A stretch of 64,000 nt of DNA from Enterobacteriaceae bacterium RIT691 (GTDB taxonomy: Bacteria > Pseudomonadota > Gammaproteobacteria > Enterobacterales > Enterobacteriaceae), in the NCBI GenBank assembly GCA_009668205.1, contig WJYM01000003.1, positions 372,001-436,000 of the forward strand. The letters are read 5' to 3'. The notes under the pieces were generated by a model. That model did no database searches, was not told the DNA's origin, and worked only from the letters and a program-made list of their open reading frames with translations. The stretch's first letter is position 1, and each line of letters starts with the position of its first letter. Shown here piece by piece: positions 56,345-64,000 of this stretch. The position numbers were made by a program, and so were the translations under genes.

Positions 56345-56363
56345 TTGAAAAAGCAGGTTCTTC

Positions 56364-57521
56364 ATGGAGCGTAACGTCACGCTGGATTTTGTTCGCGGCG
56401 TCGCGATCATGGGGATCCTGCTCCTGAACATCGCTGCTTTTGGCTTGCCGAAAGCAGCGTATCTTAACCCGGCCTGGTATGGCGACATCACCCGTCACGA
56501 TGCCTGGACATGGGCCATTCTTGACCTGTTTGCTCAGGTGAAATTCCTTACTCTCTTTGCTCTCCTGTTTGGCGCGGGGCTGCAAATGCTTCTGCCGCGC
56601 GGCAAACGCTGGATCCAGTCGCGACTTACGCTGCTCGCTCTGCTGGGCTTTGCGCACGGCCTGCTGTTCTGGGATGGCGATATTCTGCTGGCTTACGCGC
56701 TGGTCGGGCTGGTGTGCTGGCGTATGGTGCGGGAATCGCACAGTGCTAAATCCCTGTTTAATACCGGCGTGGCGCTGTATCTGATTGGCATTGCGGTGCT
56801 GGTGCTGCTGGGTGTCATTTCCGGCGATGCGCCCAACCGTTCGTGGGTGCCCGATGCGGCGAATCTGCAATATGAGCAATACTGGAAGCTGAAAGGTGGC
56901 TACGAGGCTATCAGCAACCGGGCAGATATGCTTTCCGACAACCTGCTGGCGCTTGGGGCGCAGTATGGTTGGCAGCTGGCGGGCATGATGCTGATGGGCG
57001 CGGCGCTGATGCGCAGCGGTTGGCTGAAAGGGCAGTTTAGCCTGAGGCATTATCGTCGGGCAGGGGGCGTGTTAATTGCCATCGGTGTGTTGATTAACCT
57101 GCCTGCGGTGGTGGCACAGTGGCAGCTGGCGTGGGGATACCGCTGGTGTGCTTTCCTGTTACAGGCGCCGCGTGAACTGAGCGCACCGTTCCAGACTATC
57201 GGCTATGCCGCCCTGGCCTATGGCTTCTGGCCGCAGATTTGTGCTTCCCGTATGGTCGGGGCCGTGACCTGCGTCGGGCGAATGGCACTCTCTAACTATC
57301 TGCTGCAAACGCTCATCTGCACGACGCTGTTTTATCATTTTGACCTGTTTATGAAATTCGACCGCCTGACGCTGCTGGCCTTTGTGCCAATTATTTGGCT
57401 GGTGAATATCTGTTTCTCAGTATTATGGCTGCGTTATTTCCGTCAGGGCCCTATGGAATGGCTGTGGCGTCAGTTAACCGCACGCGCAGCAGGGGAAATC
57501 ATTTCCAAAACATCCAGATAA
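56364..57521 (+). CDS. yeiB: YeiB, DUF418 inner-membrane protein
   Basis: The 385-residue protein has about ten membrane helices, with the N-terminal VTLDFVRGVAIMGILLLNI typical of acyltransferase-3-related membrane families and the C-terminal DUF418 region ending GPMEWLWRQLT. Same length as E. coli YeiB. Function unknown. Follows folE in a likely operon. Confidence 0.94.
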   Translation: MERNVTLDFVRGVAIMGILLLNIAAFGLPKAAYLNPAWYGDITRHDAWTWAILDLFAQVKFLTLFALLFGAGLQMLLPRGKRWIQSRLTLLALLGFAHGLLFWDGDILLAYALVGLVCWRMVRESHSAKSLFNTGVALYLIGIAVLVLLGVISGDAPNRSWVPDAANLQYEQYWKLKGGYEAISNRADMLSDNLLALGAQYGWQLAGMMLMGAALMRSGWLKGQFSLRHYRRAGGVLIAIGVLINLPAVVAQWQLAWGYRWCAFLLQAPRELSAPFQTIGYAALAYGFWPQICASRMVGAVTCVGRMALSNYLLQTLICTTLFYHFDLFMKFDRLTLLAFVPIIWLVNICFSVLWLRYFRQGPMEWLWRQLTARAAGEIISKTSR

Positions 57522-57551
57522 CGATCTGGATCACAATCATTAACAAAACGG

Positions 57552-57567
57552 ATGTAACCGTTTCCAT
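57552..57567. promoter_or_regulatory. GalS/GalR-type operator before galS
   Basis: ATGTAACCGTTTCCAT is a near-palindrome fitting the GTGTAANCGNTTNCAC-type consensus, 110 bases before galS; it suits autoregulation. Confidence 0.78.
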
Positions 57568-57676
57568 CCTTGTGACCTTCTTCACGTAGTCCATACCGAC
57601 TCGCTGCCAGAATAGCCTCCTTGCTCAACACAGGGGGTGACTGTGAGTTGCTGCCATTTTCAACAGGACGGTGGTT

Positions 57677-58702
57677 ATGATCACCATTCGTGATGTGGCC
57701 CGCCATGCGGGTGTTTCCGTCGCGACCATTTCTCGCGTGCTGAATAACAGCCCGCTCGTCAGTCCTGAAACCCGGGAACTGGTCATGAAAGCCGTCTCGG
57801 AGCTGGGATATCGCCCTAACGCAAACGCCCAGGCGCTGGCCACTCAGGTCAGCGACACCATCGGCGTGGTGGTGATGGACGTGTCCGATGCCTTTTTTGG
57901 TGCGCTGGTCAAAGCGGTGGATACCGTCGCCCAGCAGTTTCAGAAAAACGTGCTGATTGGTAACAGTTACCACGAAGCGGAAAAAGAGCGTAACGCCATT
58001 GAGGTGCTGATTCGTCAGCGCTGTAACGCCCTGATTGTTCACTCAAAGGCACTCAGTGACGGCGAAATAAGTGCCTTCCTCGACCAAATCCCGGGGATGG
58101 TGCTGATCAACCGTATTGTTCCGGGCTATGAGCATCGCTGCGTCGGGCTGGATAACGTCAGCGGTGCAATGATGGCGACGCGAATGCTGCTAAATCAGGG
58201 GCATACAAAAGTGGGTTATCTGGCGTCCAGTCATCACATTGAAGACAACCAGCTGCGCCATGAAGGCTGGCTGCGGGCGATGAATGAGCACGGTATTGCG
58301 GCGCCCGAAGCATGGGTGGGAACCGGGACACCGGATATGCAGGGTGGCGAGGCGGCGATGGTCGAGCTTCTTGGTCGAAATCAGGGGCTGACGGCCGTCT
58401 TTGCCTACAACGACAACATGGCTGCCGGCGCACTGACCGCGCTGAAAGATAACGGGATTGCGGTACCACAGCATTTGTCACTGATTGGCTTTGATGATAT
58501 CCCGATTGCCCGTTACACCGATCCGCAGCTGACGACAGTGCGCTATCCGATCGTTTCAATGGCGAAACTGGCCACTGAGCTGGCGTTGATGGGGGCTGCC
58601 GGGAAGCTGGATCGCGAGGCAACGCACTGTTTTATGCCGACACTGGTACGTCGTCATTCGGTGGCGCTGAAGCAATCTGTGGGGTCGATCACTAACTTAT
58701 AA
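57677..58702 (+). CDS. galS: Galactose-responsive LacI-type repressor GalS
   Basis: Isorepressor of the mgl and gal genes. The 341-residue protein has an N-terminal LacI helix-turn-helix ([24 protein letters not shown]) and a periplasmic-binding-protein-like galactose domain (blocks [21 protein letters not shown] and [20 protein letters not shown]). The ATG at 57677 has AGGACGG upstream. Slightly shorter than E. coli GalS (346 aa) at the C-terminus. Followed by the mglBAC operon it controls. Confidence 0.96.
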   Translation: MITIRDVARHAGVSVATISRVLNNSPLVSPETRELVMKAVSELGYRPNANAQALATQVSDTIGVVVMDVSDAFFGALVKAVDTVAQQFQKNVLIGNSYHEAEKERNAIEVLIRQRCNALIVHSKALSDGEISAFLDQIPGMVLINRIVPGYEHRCVGLDNVSGAMMATRMLLNQGHTKVGYLASSHHIEDNQLRHEGWLRAMNEHGIAAPEAWVGTGTPDMQGGEAAMVELLGRNQGLTAVFAYNDNMAAGALTALKDNGIAVPQHLSLIGFDDIPIARYTDPQLTTVRYPIVSMAKLATELALMGAAGKLDREATHCFMPTLVRRHSVALKQSVGSITNL

Positions 58703-58711
58703 TGTGGCGCG

Positions 58712-58728
58712 ATGTAACCGCTTTCAAT
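58712..58728. promoter_or_regulatory. GalS/GalR operator of mglBAC
   Basis: ATGTAACCGCTTTCAAT, a gal-type operator directly next to the CRP site and about 260 bases before mglB, in the same order as in E. coli mgl. Confidence 0.78.
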
Positions 58729-58729
58729 T

Positions 58730-58745
58730 TGTGAGTAAATTCACA
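58730..58745. promoter_or_regulatory. CRP site of mglBAC
   Basis: TGTGAGTAAATTCACA has both perfect half-sites (TGTGA and TCACA) with a 6-base spacer. CRP-cAMP should activate mgl transcription from here. The 284 bases from galS to mglB hold this control region and a long leader, with no other gene seen. Confidence 0.9.
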
Positions 58746-58986
58746 GTATCTTAACATTCGCCTGACTATGATGACTGCGTTTGCAAGGCTGAAACACTAT
58801 GTAACGGTGATTAATCACTTTTTATATAGCTATGATGCACAAAGCAGTCAATTTTTTTGCAATTCTGGATTGTTACCGAACACGGAAGATGGTTTTTAAC
58901 GATTTTAACTTCGGCGGTCAGTAACTTTTTCTTAACGTTTTGCCCGCCAACATAAGCTACCCTGCATAAAAATAACCGGAGATACC

Positions 58987-59985
58987 ATGAATAAGAAGGT
59001 GTTAACCCTGTCCGCTGTAATGGCAAGCATGTTGTTTGGCGCCGCTGCTCATGCAGCTGATACCCGTATCGGCGTAACCATCTACAAATACGACGATAAC
59101 TTCATGTCTGTGGTGCGCAAAGCGATTGAGAAAGACGGCAAGTCAGCGCCAGATGTGCAGCTGCTGATGAACGACTCTCAGAACGACCAGTCCAAACAGA
59201 ACGACCAGATCGACGTATTGCTGGCGAAGGGTGTGAAAGCGCTGGCTATCAACCTCGTTGACCCGGCGGCGGCAGGCACCGTAATCGAAAAAGCACGTGG
59301 TCAGAACGTGCCAGTGGTGTTCTTCAACAAAGAGCCATCCCGCAAAGCGCTGGATAGCTATGACAAAGCCTACTACGTGGGTACTGACTCTAAAGAGTCC
59401 GGTATTATCCAGGGCGACCTGATTGCGAAACACTGGGCTGCAAACCCGAACTGGGATCTGAACAAAGACGGTCAGGTTCAGTTCGTTCTGCTGAAAGGCG
59501 AACCAGGCCATCCGGATGCTGAAGCGCGTACCACTTATGTTATCAAAGAGCTGAATACCAAGGGCCTGAAAACGCAACAGCTGGCGCTTGATACTGCTAT
59601 GTGGGATACCGCTCAGGCAAAAGACAAAATGGACGCGTGGCTCTCTGGCCCGAATGCTAACAAGATCGAAGTGGTTATTGCCAACAACGATGCGATGGCA
59701 ATGGGTGCAGTAGAAGCGCTGAAAGCACACAACAAGTCCAGCATTCCAGTATTTGGTGTGGATGCCCTGCCAGAAGCACTGGCGCTGGTGAAATCTGGCG
59801 CAATGGCCGGTACCGTGCTGAACGATGCAAACAACCAGGCGAAAGCGACCTTCGATCTGGCGAAAAACCTGGCTGATGGCAAAGAGCCTGCTGCGGGTAC
59901 CAACTGGAAAATCGAGAACAAGATTGTTCGCGTACCGTACGTAGGTGTGGATCAGGATAACCTGTCTCAGTTCATCGGTAAGTAA
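58987..59985 (+). CDS. mglB: Galactose/glucose-binding periplasmic protein
   Basis: Binds D-galactose and D-glucose for the MglBAC importer and is the chemoreceptor ligand of Trg. The 332-residue precursor has a signal peptide ([25 protein letters not shown]). The binding domain includes [20 protein letters not shown] and the calcium-loop region DLNKDGQVQ. Same length as E. coli MglB. First gene of the operon; a hairpin follows it. Confidence 0.97.
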   Translation: MNKKVLTLSAVMASMLFGAAAHAADTRIGVTIYKYDDNFMSVVRKAIEKDGKSAPDVQLLMNDSQNDQSKQNDQIDVLLAKGVKALAINLVDPAAAGTVIEKARGQNVPVVFFNKEPSRKALDSYDKAYYVGTDSKESGIIQGDLIAKHWAANPNWDLNKDGQVQFVLLKGEPGHPDAEARTTYVIKELNTKGLKTQQLALDTAMWDTAQAKDKMDAWLSGPNANKIEVVIANNDAMAMGAVEALKAHNKSSIPVFGVDALPEALALVKSGAMAGTVLNDANNQAKATFDLAKNLADGKEPAAGTNWKIENKIVRVPYVGVDQDNLSQFIGK

Positions 59986-60033
59986 TCTTTCGGGCGCGCT
60001 CGCCGCGCCTGTTATTGAGTTAAAGAGACATCT

Positions 60034-60057
60034 CCCGTGCTGGAAATTCAGCACGGG
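60034..60057 (+). other. Intercistronic hairpin between mglB and mglA
   Basis: CCCGTGCTG and CAGCACGGG form a perfect 9-bp stem with a 6-base loop, without a T run. It likely protects the mglB message from 3' decay, so mglB is made in excess over mglA and mglC. Confidence 0.7.
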
Positions 60058-60084
60058 AAAACATTCGCGCAGCCAGGGCTTACT

Positions 60085-61605
60085 ATGGTCAGCAATATTA
60101 CAGAATCGTCAGGCGAATTCTTGTTGGAAATGAGTCAAATCAACAAGTCATTCCCCGGCGTTAAAGCGCTCGATAATGTTAATTTAAAGGTACGTCCGCA
60201 CTCTATCCATGCATTAATGGGTGAGAACGGGGCCGGTAAGTCGACATTATTAAAATGTTTGTTTGGGATCTATTCGAAAGATTCCGGTAGCATTATTTTT
60301 CAGGGTAAAGAAATCGATTTCCATTCAGCGAAAGAAGCTCTCGAGAATGGAATTTCAATGGTTCACCAGGAGCTTAACCTGGTTCTTCAGCGTTCGGTGA
60401 TGGACAACATGTGGCTGGGGCGTTACCCAACCAAAGGCGTGTTTGTCGATCAGGACAAAATGTACAACGACACCAAAGCGATATTTGATGAGTTAGATAT
60501 TGATATCGATCCACGTGCGCGTGTTGGCACCTTATCTGTCTCCCAGATGCAGATGATTGAAATTGCCAAAGCATTTTCCTACGACGCTAAAATTGTGATT
60601 ATGGATGAGCCAACTTCTTCGTTAACTGAAAAAGAAGTCAATCATCTGTTTAAGATTATCCGTAAGCTGAAAGAGCGTGGCTGCGGTATCGTTTATATCT
60701 CACACAAAATGGAAGAAATCTTCCAGCTGTGTGATGAAATCACCATCCTGCGTGACGGCCAGTGGATTGCCACTCAGCCTCTGGAAGGCCTCGATATGGA
60801 CAAGATCATCGCAATGATGGTTGGCCGTTCATTGACGCAGCGCTTCCCGGAAAAACATAACACGCCGGGTGAAACCATCCTTGAAGTACGTAACCTGACG
60901 TCGCTGCGTCAGCCGTCAATTCGTGATGTGTCCTTTGATCTGCGCAAAGGCGAGATCCTGGGAATTGCGGGGCTGGTGGGGGCGAAGCGTACCGACATTG
61001 TGGAAACGCTGTTTGGGATCCGCGAAAAATCGGGCGGTACGATCACCCTGCATGGCAAGAAGATCAATAACCACAGTGCCAATGAAGCCATCAACCATGG
61101 TTTTGCGCTGGTGACCGAAGAACGCCGCTCTACCGGGATTTATGCCTATCTCGATATCGGCTTCAACTCCCTGATTTCGAATATTAAGAAATATAAGGGC
61201 AAAGTGGGGCTGCTGGATAATTCCCGCATGAAAAGTGATACCCAGTGGGTGATTGACTCGATGCGTGTGAAAACGCCAGGTCATCATACCCAGATTGGTT
61301 CACTGTCCGGCGGTAACCAACAGAAGGTCATTATTGGCCGTTGGTTGTTAACCCAACCAGAAATTTTAATGCTCGATGAGCCGACGCGTGGGATTGACGT
61401 AGGCGCCAAGTTTGAAATTTATCAGCTGATTGCTGAGCTGGCGAAAAAAGATAAAGGGATCATTATTATCTCCTCCGAGATGCCTGAGCTGCTGGGGATC
61501 ACCGACCGTATTCTGGTTATGAGTAACGGTCAGGTTGCCGGCATTGTTGACACTAAAACGACCACGCAGAACGAAATTTTACGTCTTGCGTCTTTGCACC
61601 TTTAA
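60085..61605 (+). CDS. mglA: Galactose ABC transporter ATP-binding protein
   Basis: Energises MglBAC. The 506-residue protein has two ABC domains: the first with Walker [25 protein letters not shown] and [10 protein letters not shown], the second with a degenerate Walker A ([16 protein letters not shown]) but intact signature [15 protein letters not shown] and [11 protein letters not shown], as usual for sugar importers of this class. The ATG at 60085 gives the E. coli length; the longer frame from 60037 runs through the hairpin and is unlikely. Confidence 0.97.
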   Translation: MVSNITESSGEFLLEMSQINKSFPGVKALDNVNLKVRPHSIHALMGENGAGKSTLLKCLFGIYSKDSGSIIFQGKEIDFHSAKEALENGISMVHQELNLVLQRSVMDNMWLGRYPTKGVFVDQDKMYNDTKAIFDELDIDIDPRARVGTLSVSQMQMIEIAKAFSYDAKIVIMDEPTSSLTEKEVNHLFKIIRKLKERGCGIVYISHKMEEIFQLCDEITILRDGQWIATQPLEGLDMDKIIAMMVGRSLTQRFPEKHNTPGETILEVRNLTSLRQPSIRDVSFDLRKGEILGIAGLVGAKRTDIVETLFGIREKSGGTITLHGKKINNHSANEAINHGFALVTEERRSTGIYAYLDIGFNSLISNIKKYKGKVGLLDNSRMKSDTQWVIDSMRVKTPGHHTQIGSLSGGNQQKVIIGRWLLTQPEILMLDEPTRGIDVGAKFEIYQLIAELAKKDKGIIIISSEMPELLGITDRILVMSNGQVAGIVDTKTTTQNEILRLASLHL

Positions 61606-61620
61606 GATCAGGGGCTCCTC

Positions 61621-62631
61621 ATGAGTGCGTTAAATAAAAAAAGTTTTCTTACTTATCTGAAAGAAGGCGGTATTTACGTTGTTCTTTTGGTTTTACTGGC
61701 CATTATTATTTTCCAGGACCCGACATTCTTAAGTCTCCTGAACTTGAGTAACATCCTGACTCAATCCTCTGTACGTATTATTATCGCGCTGGGCGTTGCC
61801 GGTCTTATCGTCACGCAGGGTACTGACCTTTCTGCGGGACGTCAGGTGGGTCTGGCGGCGGTCATTGCGGCCACGCTGCTGCAGTCTGTCGAAAACGCCA
61901 ACAAGGTGTTCCCGGATTTGGCAACGCTGCCGATTCCGCTGGTGCTGCTGATCGTGTGCGCTATTGGTGCGGTCATTGGCCTGATTAACGGCATTATCAT
62001 CGCCTACCTGAACGTAACGCCGTTCATCACCACGCTGGGTACGATGATTATCGTTTACGGTATCAACTCCCTGTATTACGACTTCGTCGGTGCATCACCG
62101 GTTTCTGGCTTTGATTCGCACTTCTCGACGTTTACGCAAGGGTTTATCGCGCTGGGCAGTTTCCGCCTGTCGTACATCACCTTCTACGCGCTGATTGCGA
62201 CGGTGTTTGTCTGGGTCCTGTGGAACAAAACGCGCTTCGGTAAAAACATCTTCGCTATCGGCGGTAACCCGGAAGCCGCTCGCGTTTCTGGCGTTAACGT
62301 TGCGCTGAACCTGCTGATGATTTATGCCCTGTCAGGCGTGTTCTATGCCTTTGGTGGGATGCTGGAAGCGGGCCGTATCGGTTCTGCGACCAACAACCTC
62401 GGCTTTATGTACGAACTGGATGCGATTGCCGCCTGCGTGGTCGGTGGGGTGTCATTCAGCGGTGGTGTCGGTACGGTTATCGGCGTGGTGACCGGTGTGA
62501 TTATCTTCACCGTCATCAACTACGGTCTGACCTACATCGGTGTGAACCCGTACTGGCAGTATATTATCAAGGGTGCGATCATCATCTTCGCCGTGGCACT
62601 GGATTCCCTGAAGTACGCTCGTAAGAAGTAA
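61621..62631 (+). CDS. mglC: Galactose ABC transporter permease
   Basis: Inner-membrane channel of MglBAC, 336 residues as in E. coli. About eight to ten helices, with the family segments GVAGLIVTQGTDLSAGRQVGLAAV and NPEAARVSGVNVALNLLMIYALSG. It begins 15 bases after mglA and is followed by a terminator. Confidence 0.97.
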   Translation: MSALNKKSFLTYLKEGGIYVVLLVLLAIIIFQDPTFLSLLNLSNILTQSSVRIIIALGVAGLIVTQGTDLSAGRQVGLAAVIAATLLQSVENANKVFPDLATLPIPLVLLIVCAIGAVIGLINGIIIAYLNVTPFITTLGTMIIVYGINSLYYDFVGASPVSGFDSHFSTFTQGFIALGSFRLSYITFYALIATVFVWVLWNKTRFGKNIFAIGGNPEAARVSGVNVALNLLMIYALSGVFYAFGGMLEAGRIGSATNNLGFMYELDAIAACVVGGVSFSGGVGTVIGVVTGVIIFTVINYGLTYIGVNPYWQYIIKGAIIIFAVALDSLKYARKK

Positions 62632-62655
62632 TCTCCCGCGTAGCAGCGATAGAGC

Positions 62656-62686
62656 AAAGCCCACTGTTAAAGGTGGGCTTTTTCTT
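62656..62686 (+). terminator. Terminator of mglBAC
   Basis: Stem AAAGCCCAC/GTGGGCTTT with an 8-base loop followed by TTCTTTTT. From here to 62944 about 260 AT-rich bases hold no other gene and should carry the promoter of the next gene. Confidence 0.88.
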
Positions 62687-62944
62687 TTTAGCGAGACCGG
62701 AACGCCGTTATAAAAATATTATTTCCCACAACGATAAATTTAATTCTGTATCAAAAAGTGCATCTCGTACTATCCAATAATAAATTTGCATCTTGATGTT
62801 TTTATTATTTACGTTTGGCAACATTTCCGAGTGAATAGCGCTTTTATTGTTCACTGCAGGCGAGTAATAATGGCAGTCGAAGAGTATTTGCTTTATTCAT
62901 GGGTAGCGGGCAAATCAGGTTATAGCATTAATATTGAGTAAGTA

Positions 62945-64000
62945 ATGAAATATAGTGAACAAATTGTAAAAGAATGGATGGAATTATCCTCTGTTCTCCC
63001 GGAATCAATATCCTCTAAGCTGGCGGTGATTGCAGAAGAGAAGGCCATGCTTCTGGCTGAAGAATTCTATGACATTATGCTCAAGGATCCTCATGCTGGC
63101 CGCTACCTAAGCTCTGAGGTTGTACAATCCCGTCTGCGCCATTCCATGAAAAAATGGATTGTTAACGCATTGACCCTGAAAGGGGAAGAGCTGCTGGATT
63201 TCGCCGGGCATCAGTATCAGATAGGCAATATTCACTCCCGTGTCGGCATCCCGGCGAGCCTGGTGCTGAAAGGCATGCGCATTATTACGCAATCAATGCT
63301 GAGCTGGATCCAGTCTCTGATGTTTGAGGAGCGAATGAGCATTCTGATGCAGCAGTATGTGTCGGTTTCCATCCAGATTGCCAGTGAGCTGATGACCTAT
63401 GCCTATGAAAACTATCAGCTCAATGAAGCCAAAAATGAAGAGTCGTATCGCCTGTATAATCTGATTGATAACCCGGAAATTGAAAAGGGTAAGCAACAGG
63501 CGGCGTTGTTCAACTGGGAGAATAACCTTATTTATGCGTTGATTTCCCGGACCAACAATATTCAGTCGTACCTGCTGACCGATTCAGAATTCGGTCTCTG
63601 GTTCCGCCACAAGTGTGGCCAGCATTTCGGCAAACAGCCAGAAATTGCCAAGATTGGCACGCTTATTACGGATATTGACGAGATGCTGCAAAACAGCACC
63701 AGCGTTGAAGGGCTGGAGCCGCTGCAGTCCCTGCTGAGTGATATTCGCGCCAAGACGATGATCATCAATAATATGTTCTCCTCCCTGTTTGAGGATGCGA
63801 ACCGTATTGAAAGCGGGAAAGATGCGCTGACCAAGCTGCTCAACCGTCGCTTTATGTCGACTATCCTGAAGCACGAAGTGAAGCTGGCGCTGGACGAAGG
63901 GCATCCGCTGTCTGTGGTGATGCTGGATGTCGATTTCTTCAAAAAAATTAACGACACCTGGGGACACTCTTCCGGGGATGAAGTGTTAAGACACATCGCG
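62945..64000 (+). CDS. Globin-coupled diguanylate cyclase (DosC/DgcO-like), cut off by the window edge
   Basis: The frame is open from the ATG at 62945 to the last base (352 codons). Residues about 1-160 form a globin-coupled sensor: the segment HQYQIGNIHSRVGIP matches the heme region of E. coli DosC, with the candidate proximal His before SRVGIP. A linker domain (FGLWFRHKCGQHF) follows. The GGDEF domain begins with DALTKLLNRRFM and LDVDFFKKINDTWGHSSGDEVL; the GGDEF signature itself is beyond the window. It should make cyclic di-GMP in response to oxygen. E. coli has dosC elsewhere, next to dosP. Confidence 0.9.
   Translation, partial: MKYSEQIVKEWMELSSVLPESISSKLAVIAEEKAMLLAEEFYDIMLKDPHAGRYLSSEVVQSRLRHSMKKWIVNALTLKGEELLDFAGHQYQIGNIHSRVGIPASLVLKGMRIITQSMLSWIQSLMFEERMSILMQQYVSVSIQIASELMTYAYENYQLNEAKNEESYRLYNLIDNPEIEKGKQQAALFNWENNLIYALISRTNNIQSYLLTDSEFGLWFRHKCGQHFGKQPEIAKIGTLITDIDEMLQNSTSVEGLEPLQSLLSDIRAKTMIINNMFSSLFEDANRIESGKDALTKLLNRRFMSTILKHEVKLALDEGHPLSVVMLDVDFFKKINDTWGHSSGDEVLRHIA

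Overview
The window is a chromosomal segment of an enterobacterium (Enterobacteriaceae, most like Enterobacter or a close relative). I base this on gene order and protein similarity recalled from E. coli K-12. Two conserved blocks keep the E. coli order: yejM-yejL-yejK-rplY-radD-rsuA-bcr-yejG-yejFEBA-pdeN-mepS-lpxT-yeiR-yeiQ, and efpL-yeiW-setB-fruBKA-nfo-yeiH-yeiE-lysP-cirA-yeiG-folE-yeiB-galS-mglBAC. Nearly all proteins match their E. coli counterparts in length, and many starts are fixed by overlaps or Shine-Dalgarno (SD) sites.

Layout. 1-3.6 kb: a SulP anion transporter (cut by the window edge), mqo and eco. 3.7-6.6 kb: a secreted alkyl sulfatase divergent from an IprA-like regulator. In E. 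coli the nap-ccm genes lie between eco and proL; here this space is filled differently. 6.6-10.2 kb is accessory DNA: a 32-aa YoaK-type membrane peptide, a three-gene operon of two lipoproteins and a His-rich exported protein, and an opposing operon of STM2901-family, DUF1493 and Hcp (type VI tube) genes.

10.26-15.94 kb is a compact (about 5.7 kb) integrated element. A perfect 50-bp duplication of the 3' half of tRNA-Pro(GGG) bounds it. It carries a tyrosine integrase, a serine recombinase, a 618-aa protein with two zinc-ribbon-like motifs and an HNH-like motif, and a tightly coupled operon of four small genes including a 19-codon membrane peptide. Six exact copies of a 19-bp motif, CACTTAGGAAACAGCACTT, all in one orientation, are scattered through it; one lies inside the 618-codon gene. 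I do not recognise this element or its repeat, and it is the best candidate here for an undescribed system. Similar sequence modules precede both att copies, each with a piece of the tRNA 5' end, which suggests tandem accretion of related elements at proL.

16-64 kb is mostly core. It covers envelope control (yejM, mepS, lpxT), translation (rplY, rsuA, efpL), DNA repair (radD, nfo), peptide uptake (yejABEF), sugar use (uxuA/yeiQ, fruBKA, mglBAC with galS), lysine and iron uptake (lysP, cirA) and folate synthesis (folE). Departures from E. coli order are a Fas1 / ECF sigma / anti-sigma operon between rplY and radD, uxuA placed divergent to yeiQ, no psu or rihB genes between fruA and nfo, a tandem pair of related membrane proteins between yeiE and lysP, a YbfB/YjiJ-type transporter between yeiG and folE, and a globin-coupled diguanylate cyclase after mglC that runs off the window. 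Recognisable regulatory sites include two Cra boxes before fruB, GalS and CRP sites before mglB, a GalS-type site before galS, a Fur box before cirA, a UxuR/ExuR-like site before uxuA and a long inverted repeat between yeiH and yeiE.
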